A stretch of 64,000 nucleotides of DNA, from assembly GCA_026122225.1 (NCBI GenBank), contig JANEZZ010001505.1, positions 62,001-126,000 on the forward strand, in the 5' to 3' direction. Below the pieces are notes generated by a model, which ran no database searches, was not told the DNA's origin, and was given only the letters and a program-made list of their open reading frames with translations. The stretch comes from Heloderma charlesbogerti (lineage: Eukaryota; Chordata; Lepidosauria; Squamata; Helodermatidae). Positions 56,363 through 64,000 of the stretch are shown piece after piece (the first letter of the stretch is position 1; each line of letters opens with the position of its first letter). The position numbers were made by a program, and so were the translations under genes.

Positions 56363-59300
56363 CTCATAATTCTAGTAGCTTGCTCATAAGCATGCTGAAA
56401 ATTATCATGCAATGGGCAGACTATTACAATAGCTCTAAGCATTCTAATTAAGCACACATAAGATTTTTGGGAATCTGAGTACTAAATGTTTACAAGATTG
56501 GTGATGAAAATTTCCATTAGTAAAATACAAGTCAATATTTTCTGTGAAATCTCTTTTCTTCAACTGTATCTTAAGACACCTGTTCATTTTAAGAAGATGG
56601 TGCTTTTCTGGCAATAATTTGACAATTTATTTTAATAACAAGCACTGCTGAATTGTATTATTTCAATATCATTGTGCACTGTTCTTACATACAGCAAACA
56701 AATTTCTCCCAGCCCACTTCATCAGAATATGTGCAGAAAAGGGCCATAGCCAAGATGTGTTGCATATAAAAGCTCCCAGGTTAATTCTTGGCATCTTGAA
56801 CGCAGTAGCAGGGTTGAGATGGAGCTCTGCCTGAGGCCTTGGGGAACCACTACCAGGTAGACAGAGAGTACTTGGCTGTATAAGGAAGCTAAAGATTGCT
56901 GTGTCTATTGCTGCACAGAACAGCATCACAAAACCTGACATTGAACTAGTTCAGATGTTTACAGCCAATATGTAATACCTACATTGAAATACCCAACTTT
57001 TCTAATTTGAAAATAAATGCATCTGTAACATGTCTCCTTTAACCAATGTGGAAAGACATATTCTCATTTTATGTAACCAGGTAGATTTTAGAGCTAAATA
57101 GTTTTCCCTACTCTCTTTCAAGTAGCCCATAACATCTCAGAAAACATAACAGCTCTTTTAACCAGTGTTTGTGAGAGGGCTCATAACCAGCCTTTCAGAT
57201 TCTTTTTATCAGCCTCAATATACAGTCTAAATTCCAATGACTGTGTCACTTGTATGTACTGGCCGTGTATCAGAAACTGTTTATGCACAAAATGCTATTG
57301 TTCCATGGCTGTTCAAATGTGGGGCAAACCTTACAAGCTCCCCCACCCAACCCAACTTCTGATTGGGTCCAGAGGCAGAGTACCTCTTTCCACAGGCAGC
57401 AAGTCCATTTAACAATTCTGATAGGAGTACCCCCTTCTTTTTCATGGGCTTGTAGAGTCTTCAGAATCTTACCAAAGAGCGATATAGCAGTTCCTTTATT
57501 TTCATTTGATGTCCCAGGGAAGAGTGAAGTGATAGGAACTGACCTCTTGTCATCTGTATTTAATTTCCTGTTGAGGGCACTTCCATGTTTTTCTTCAACT
57601 TTGGGAAGCTTGCTGTGACAATCTTCCGGTGATGGTTTTCAAGACACTCAATACATATTATTAGGTACTGGCCCTTTGGATTTACGCTAGATTAACTTAT
57701 ACATTTAAAAGTCTGTTCACATGTCACATAAGTTGGCCCAGCTCAGGGCAGAAAAGGATCATCTATTGTAAGCCAGTGTGTAAGACCCATCCAACTCAAA
57801 TTAGCCATGATTCATGTCTCACTGAAAGCCATGGAACTTAAGATTATTATTACTGCTACCACTACTACCACAGTTGTATACTGCTTTTCAACCATAATGG
57901 TTCTTAAGAGTGGTACACAATAATAAAATCAGTTTTAGAGGCTGATGGTATTGCTCTCACAGTAACATCCAGAATACGACTTGCTGTTGATTGTAGTATC
58001 ACGTGGCTCCTTGTCCTGCTCTCCTGTAAGGTGGTGGTAGGGTACAGATGTGCTTCCAAATCATTTCCCCAGTCCACCAGTTATTCCTTCTGCCACCACT
58101 GCTGCTCTGTGCCGATGGTATCAGCAGCTACCAACTGCTTGGGGCTAACTTGTCTGTTGGTTTCAATGGGATGTGCAACACAATTCCATGTATGTTTATT
58201 CAGAAGTTAATCCCACTGTGTCCAACGGGACTTAATCATGACTGACTTTAGCTGGTTTGTTCCAGGTTATTTGAATCAATTTCACTTTGAAACTACTAGA
58301 AGGCATTAAATAGTTTAAATGATAAATCTGAATTTCAGAGTATGATTTCAGCTTTGATTTGACTGTTAATCAAGTCTTAGATTTGGTCAGTGCAAAGTCT
58401 GTGAAACTGAGCAATTGCTCCAGTGTGTTTCTCATCACCTCCAGATGACTGAGTGTATCACTGATTGTGTGTTACCTTGTACTTGTTGTCTTAGGGAAAC
58501 CACTTTATAACTGAAGTGTTATGTAATCCCATGTACTGTATCCCCAAATCACCAATTCAAAGACTGAGATCAAGAACTGAATGGTATCGAAAGAACACAA
58601 TAAATCATCATCAAACGAACAAAAAGGACAGGAAAGAACTTCTGGGAATATTTGTTTTATATCACTCCCACATGGTGTTCTTGGTATTCTCACAGAGCAA
58701 CTGAAAAGAGCCTGATCTCTTCTTTGACCTATGTAAATTTAATGCTCTAGAAGCATTGGGGGGTGGGGGCGGGATCAAATTAAAAACATTTACATCATAC
58801 TGTTTATGTTTTCTGTTTCTGGAAGTATGTTTAAGACTGTAGCTAGACTAGGAGTAGAGCTTTTCAATCTACAGAAGCCCAGTTCTGACAGAGAGAGAGA
58901 GAGAGAGAGTGTGTGTGTGTGTGTGTGTGTGAGGGAGGGAGGGAGGATTGCTTTGTTTGGGTCTTGCTCTTTCAAAGCCTTTCCTTCATGTGTATGGCTT
59001 GTTCACACATACTTGTTCAATTACATCAAGTGAATGCATATGTAAACATGCAAAAGCCAGTGACAGACCTTCTATATTGCCTTGCCTCACCCCAAAGTCA
59101 ATGCTCATCAGTGGAGCTAGTTCACACATTCACCTGCCCATCCTTGTGTATACCTGCTTGAATGGGAGCTGGAGAGAAACAGATTGCCAGTTGGGATGCA
59201 GCCAAGGAAGGAGACCATAAATCTGAGTTTCTGCAGCTGGGTGGCAAGATGGAGCCTTGTGTGGGCTCCAGGAGTTTGCTGTTGGTTGGGGGGGAAGGTG

Positions 59301-59800
59301 TCTGAGTGCTTGTCTGCTCCCCCATGCTCATCTTGTATATTCATTTATAAGAAATGTTTAACCACAAACCTCTCAAGTCCCCCGTATACACTCTTTACAA
59401 AGAGACTGATCCTGTAGTAGCAACGGCCTTTGGTGGAACTGATCACTGCTTGAAGAAGTGGTAAGTGTGGCACAACTATCTTTGATAAACCTGCAAAATA
59501 TCAATGACAGACTACTTCCATATAGTAAATGCAGCTGGGATAACCAAAGTAAGTGTTTATTTTAGCTAATATCAAATTAATTTTACGAACAAATAATATT
59601 AGGCATCTTTGTTAATGTGGTAGCAGCAGAATAAGCTACAGGTGGTCATATCAAGCTGCTGTAAGTAACAAACATCCACAACTTCGATTCCCTAAAACAT
59701 GCTTTCAGAACCAAAGTACTAGCAAAAAAGAGAGTGCTTGCAGTTAATTTTCCCCCCCAAATATTAAATACAAAAGAAAAACATCAGTAAGTTTTAGTAA
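56363..59800. other. SAXO2 3'UTR and intergenic spacer
   Basis: Follows the SAXO2 stop. It holds a candidate poly(A) signal at 57012-57017, an antisense LINE tail near 57850-57960, a fragment of the common squamate repeat near 58175-58245 and a GA/GT microsatellite at 58889-58946. I see no coding exon. Confidence 0.6.
58889..58946. repeat. (GA)n(GT)n(GGGA)n compound microsatellite
   Basis: Three adjoining simple repeats. Confidence 0.95.
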
Positions 59801-59825
59801 TGAGGCAAAAATATGTTCCAGAAAC

Positions 59826-59831
59826 TTTATT
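59826..59831 (-). terminator. Possible distal poly(A) signal of ADAMTSL3
   Basis: AATAAA on the minus strand, in AT-rich sequence that looks like a 3'UTR end (tttttgtacagtgtgtAATA). If used, the 3'UTR would be about 3.3 kb and would include a SINE and a CR1 fragment. Exact position may be off by one or two bases. Confidence 0.35.
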
Positions 59832-60924
59832 ACACACTGTACAAAAAATATTGCACTTTTAGATCAGATAATAAATATATACAAAAGTATATTACATGTG
59901 TTTTAATTTAAAAAAAAACAGTATAAACAAACAAGACATATGACTGATTTAAAGTCTTGGGCAGTGATCCAGTCAAGTTAACCGCTTTAAAGTCTATTGA
60001 ACTGAATGGAAGAGAGAAGCACTGGCTCTCCACTCCCATTAACATCAATGTGTCTTAAAGGAACAGTTTATATATCCGAGCAGAATCAAATCCTGATGTT
60101 TTCCCTATTGTAACACTTCAGTTTGCAAATGGGAGGACTGCATTTTTAGAAGACTTTCTCCCATGTTAAAAACTCCCTGCATATAGAAAGCTAGCATGTT
60201 GAGCAGGGTTTAGCTCAGCCTTCTCCAGGCACTGTATTTTTCTAGGTGTGGGGAGCTGTTTTTATCTTTTCCCCCCATAGTGAACATTCAAGCATGCAAT
60301 CCTCTCACCCCCCAAAAAACGTTGCCCCTTGATTCTACTGACCATCAACTGGCCCAAGATGCTTAATTCCAATGTCATAATTGGGTTATATCCCTTCTTT
60401 ACAGTCAGCCAAGGACATCGTTTCCCATGTTAAAAGCTTTCTGTACAGTAGCACTAATTTGTCAGTGAGGCAAAACCAAAAAGCATGGTGCATTAATTTT
60501 TTTTCTAATACAGTCTGGACAGAAACAAAATCTTGGGTGTTGGTTTTCTGACCTTTTACTAGAGGGTCCCAATTAACAAAATATGCCTTTTGGCACACAT
60601 GAGAGCACAGGAGTTGCAAATGAAAAAGCAAGCAGATTAAAAAACAAACGGAACAAACAGGACATCTTCTGCTGCAGAATTAACGATGTAAGAATTACCC
60701 TGGTAGCTCAGACCAAAGATTCCATTAATCTTGCACCCTGCTTCTAAACAGTGGCCAAATACTCCTGGGAAATGTACAAGCAGGGCATGAAGGCAGCAAT
60801 CTACCCCGGTTGTCCACATCATCCGGTATTCAGAGCCAGGCTACCTCTGAAGCTGAGGTTTCTACAGAGCTTTTGTGGCTAATAACCACTGGTGGGCTAT
60901 TAATTTGTCTAATCACCTTGCAAA

Positions 60925-61605
60925 GGGCCATAGCTCAGTGGTAGAGACACCTGTTTTGCATGCAGAGGGTCCCAGATTGGATCCATGGCATCTCCAGGCA
61001 GGGCTGGGAAAAGCCCCCTGCCTGGATCCCTGGAGAGCCACTGCCCGTCTGTGTAGACCAGTCTTCCCCAACCTGATGCCCCCCTCCAGATGTTTTGACT
61101 TCAACTCCCAACATTCTTCACCATTAGTCATGCTGGCTTGGGCTGATGGGCGTTGAAGTCAGGGTTGGCGTCAAGGGTAGGCATGCTCGGGCACCTGCCA
61201 AGGACCCACACCCCAGCAGGGTCCCACTGACAAGATCTCCCTGGAGTTACTCCTCTTCATCATTGCAACCTGCCTGTTCACCTGCCCCTCACTCTGGCCT
61301 GGACAACAGTGATGGTGAGGAGGAGGAGCAGGAGATGCCCCTGCCTGCTGGCTCATTGGCTATCTGTCAAGCAAGCAAGTGGGAGCAACGATGAGAAAGA
61401 GGATGAGGAGCAACAGCAGCTGGTGACAATGGTAATGAGAAGGTAGACTCACTGCGGAAAGGGGACTGTTGAGGGTGTTTTGCCCAAGGGCCCACAAAAT
61501 CCTAGAGCTGGCACTGGTTGAACATCTGGAGGGCATCAGGTTTGGGAAGGCTGGTGTAGACAATACTGAGCTAGATGGACCAATGAACATGGTGTGAGGA
61601 GGCTT
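60925..61605 (+). mobile_element. tRNA-like SINE carrying nested insertions
   Basis: Head gggccatagctcagtggtag and B box gtcccagattggatcc, body gagagccactgcccgtctgt gtagacc, then resumption at tagacaatactgagctagat ggaccaatgaac. In between is a family A palindrome, itself split by an insert. Confidence 0.8.
61066..61555. repeat. Family A palindrome split by a ~345-bp insert
   Basis: Left arm cttccccaacctgatgcccc, right arm aacatctggagggcatcagg. The insert (about 61160-61505) starts gggttggcgtcaaggg and ends gagctggcactgg, with gttgaa at both junctions as a possible target duplication. Confidence 0.7.
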
Positions 61606-61639
61606 CCGGTGTTCCTAGCCATCCAAGACATGGCTACCA

Positions 61640-62015
61640 CCACTTATCGTGACAACCATTCCACAAGTTAATCATGTACTGCATGAAGACGGGCTTTCTT
61701 TTCTGTCCTAACCCTACCATCTATCAATTTTACTGGGTGAACGTAAATACCAATGTTCTGGAAGTGGGACTAAGAAACACCTCCCCTCAATCCATGCGTA
61801 ATTTTATAAACATCTATTGTGCCGCTCTGTCATGATTTCCTCCCCCACCCCCACCTGAACTAAAGAACCTCAGAGAGCCTCCCCTCTTAGGGAAAGTGTT
61901 CGAACTTCTTGATTATTTTGGTTGTTCTTTTCAGTACCTTTTTCCAACTCTAGTTTTTCCTTTTTGAGACAGGGGTGACCAGAACTGTACAGGTTATTTC
62001 AAATGTGGCTGCCTT
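61640..62015 (-). mobile_element. CR1 LINE fragment (antisense)
   Basis: gtaattttataaacatctat tgtgcc, gaacttcttgattattttgg ttg, cctttttgagacaggggtga ccagaactgtac: the inverse of the CR1 ORF2 3' part, as seen in sense at 8530-8660. Confidence 0.75.
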
Positions 62016-63109
62016 CATTTCTATTTCATATTGTTTGTATTTTTCAAGAATCAAAACCCACCTTTTTCTGCCAGACCTTACGCTCTTTGTATGGCAGAAA
62101 AGAGCTACTTGAGGATGTCGTTCTGAGAATTGACGAGCATGCAATAACTCTAAATGCATAATAGTCAGGATGGATGAAAACCAAATGAAACTGATACTTA
62201 ACATATGTCTGTCTTAATATATAACAGCTCTTTCTGTTTGTTTGGAGGGAAGGGGGAGTTCCCCTTCCAATGAATGGAAAAATATAGAACACTTCTTCAA
62301 GGGCAATCCAGCCTGACAGATGCTTTTGGCCAGATAACTGTTCTCATTCCCATCTGACCAAGTAGAAAAGAACAGTTCTCAAACATAAAACCCACATTCC
62401 AAGCTCCCGTGTAGAAACCTCGAATCCAATTTTATATTTGACTAATCATGCCCTAGCTTTGATCATATTCCAACGAGAGTAAAATGGAAGTGTGGGACCC
62501 CCCCCCCAAATGACGCCTCATTGATTCAGAAACAATTGCATGCCAGTCTGAAAATTGTAATGGCAGGTACATTGCCTTTTACTGCAAGCACTTAAACGGA
62601 GGAAGGAAAATGAACTTGTGATCCATCTGACAGCTAATCTCAATAAAACAAGGTCTGTGATAATGTCCTTTTTGTCAAAATGTTAAGGAAATGCAGCCAA
62701 GGGGTGGGGATGGGGAATTATAGACACAAGCTGCTGTTTCCATATGTTTTGAGAATCTTAAAGTGGATCAAACTAGGAAGGCAGCTAGCAAAGCGGATTA
62801 GTTTCTACATTCCAATTCTTTCCCCCCGAAGGTCATGTATGTTAAACTCCAATTGTCTTTGTACTGCAGAGCGTATTACTTGGAGCCAATGAATTCCCCA
62901 CTCTTCCAACCCCATTATCATTAAAGATGTAATGTTTTACAGACAACGGGTCACGACGATATTCTCCCTCAAAGCTTACATTATAACAAAGGCCAGGAGA
63001 GCCGGGGGGCAGGGGGAGTAGAGGCAGAGACCAGATGGGGAAAAAATCCTGCCCAGAATATTCATATAACATTCTTTTCATCAACCCTGCGAGTTTTTTG
63101 TTGACCATC

Positions 63110-63115
63110 TTTATT
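63110..63115 (-). terminator. Proximal poly(A) signal of ADAMTSL3
   Basis: AATAAA on the minus strand, about 57 bases after the stop codon. It would give a very short 3'UTR. Confidence 0.45.
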
Positions 63116-63172
63116 GTACAGAGAGATCAGACTGAATCAAAGCTCTCTTCTCACGGCATCTTCACTGCGACA

Positions 63173-63303
63173 TCATGAACTTCCCATGGAAATATAACCT
63201 TCTCCACATGACTGACAACACCTTTGTTTGTAGAGGTCTATCAAGCATAATTTTAGTTGCTTTACAAATGTACAGTAGTGAGTTGTGTCCTTGCACTCGC
63301 CTT
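63173..63303 (-). CDS. ADAMTSL3: ADAMTSL3 terminal coding exon (PLAC domain)
   Basis: Acceptor tgtatttttcag. Encodes GECKDTTHYCTFVKQLKLCL, IDLYKQRCCQSC and a short tail GEGYISMGSS before TGA. The six cysteines match the protease-and-lacunin domain. It joins the exon at 63767 in phase 1 (A + AA = Lys). Confidence 0.88.
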
Positions 63304-63981
63304 CTGAAAAATACATTGAAATGCAACAAGAGTGAAAAAGGACAGTTACACCACCGCAGGTCAAAATAAGCGACGCTTTGATGCTAATGTTGTTTGGGGC
63401 AACACGAATGTAAGGCCTAGGTAAAATGCTAGCCTCCTCTCTCCTTGCGTCTCGCGTCTTTCACAAAACTATTGTAGAGAAATCTGCAGGCTGCTTGGAG
63501 ACTCATTCATGAACGAGTTGCCTTAAATAAGTATAGGTCCAGTCCACTGTCTGAGCCTAACTTGGGCGTCCTTTGGCTTTTTTAGCTCTTCAGTATCAAA
63601 TTGCTTGCTGAACTGGGACAATGTCACTTAGTAATTATTTGGGAAGATGGGTTTATTTGATGGCTTAACAAGTTCATTCTAGAACTAGGCTTCGCCACTT
63701 CTCTCTAAATGCAATTTGCCACAAGTGGACCAGCAAGTTCAAAAATGGAAATAAACATTTACATACTGTCACAGGAAGTGACATTGCAGTGTCGCCAGGT
63801 CACTGGTCTCTTCCTCCAGGCACAAGACTGATCTGCTACAGGTCTTTTATTTCTCCTGTGTATGCAGCTGACTTGTCGCGACTGGAACCCACTGCCACAG
63901 TCTACAGTGCAGGGTCGCCAGGGTCCAGTCCGCCAATGCACGTCACATTTGTCTGAAGAACAGTTTCTTCGAATGGATGGT
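63173..63981 (-). CDS. ADAMTSL3: ADAMTSL3 (punctin-2), last two coding exons
   Basis: C-terminal part of a secreted extracellular-matrix ADAMTS-like glycoprotein without protease domain. The first exon gives PSIRRNCSSDKCD, then a thrombospondin type-1 repeat VHWRTGPWRPCTVDCGSGFQ to TWRHCNVTSCD with the usual WxxGPW, CxxxCG and six-cysteine pattern. The last exon gives a PLAC domain (KGECKDTTHYCTFVKQLKLC, then RCCQSC) and the stop. Ending in TSP1 plus PLAC fits ADAMTSL1/ADAMTSL3 and some ADAMTS proteins. The wording of the PLAC domain and nearness to EFL1-SAXO2 (human 15q25) favour ADAMTSL3. The rest of the gene lies right of the window. Confidence 0.82.
63767..63981 (-). CDS. ADAMTSL3: ADAMTSL3 penultimate coding exon (TSP1 repeat)
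   Basis: Acceptor cccctgctgcag, 215 nt, donor GTATGT. Ends after the first base of a Lys codon. Carries a potential N-glycosylation site NVT. Without splicing it would stop within two codons after CDS. Confidence 0.88.
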
Positions 63982-64000
63982 CTGCAGCAGGGGGAAGAAA

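Noticed and set aside
58790..59033. Open frames around the GA/GT microsatellite
   Set aside because: Translated simple repeat (His-Thr, Leu-Ser runs) without other support.
60925..61000. Possible tRNA genes (also 11198 and 52793)
   Set aside because: A and B boxes are present, but there is no acceptor stem or cloverleaf and the sequence continues into SINE body.

Overview
This 64 kb window is vertebrate nuclear DNA, most likely from a squamate reptile (lizard or snake). The genes are split by GT-AG introns. The spacers carry CR1 and L2-like LINE tails, several SINE types (tRNA-like, BovB-tailed, MIR-like, 5S rRNA-like), many foldback (palindromic) elements and dinucleotide/tetranucleotide microsatellites. 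I read no bacterial, viral, CRISPR or operon-like structure. The species call is inference from repeat types and gene order.

Three protein-coding genes can be read. (1) EFL1 (elongation factor-like GTPase 1, cytoplasmic 60S maturation) is on the minus strand. Fourteen consecutive coding exons between 39886 and 18980 join without a frame break and give the first 585 codons. The remaining roughly half of the protein was not found in 1-18979 and should lie left of the window. (2) SAXO2 (FAM154B, stabilizer of axonemal microtubules) is on the plus strand and complete: four coding exons between 42616 and 56362, 471 codons. (3) The 3' end of an ADAMTSL gene, best fit ADAMTSL3, is on the minus strand: a thrombospondin type-1 repeat exon and the terminal PLAC-domain exon (63981 to 63173), entering from the right edge.

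EFL1 and SAXO2 are head to head around a CpG island (about 42100-42720). The island holds an ETS-type motif and an RFX X-box-like motif 5' of the SAXO2 start, so it is probably a bidirectional promoter for a housekeeping ribosome-biogenesis gene and a cilium/flagellum gene. SAXO2 and ADAMTSL3 converge tail to tail across 56363-63172.

By region: 1-18979 is EFL1 intron with no exon found, full of repeats; 18980-39900 holds EFL1 exons; 39901-42290 is the probable EFL1 first intron; 42100-42720 is the CpG island; 42657-53273 is the large SAXO2 intron 1; 53274-56362 holds the rest of SAXO2; 56363-63172 is intergenic sequence plus the possible ADAMTSL3 3'UTR, with nested repeats.

I did not find a novel multi-gene system. 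The most noteworthy items are the density of distinct foldback elements, several nested transposon insertions, the head-to-head ciliary/ribosomal promoter, and the opposite orientation of ADAMTSL3 compared with human. Exon boundaries were set by hand from splice sites, reading phase and recalled family similarity; no alignment was run.
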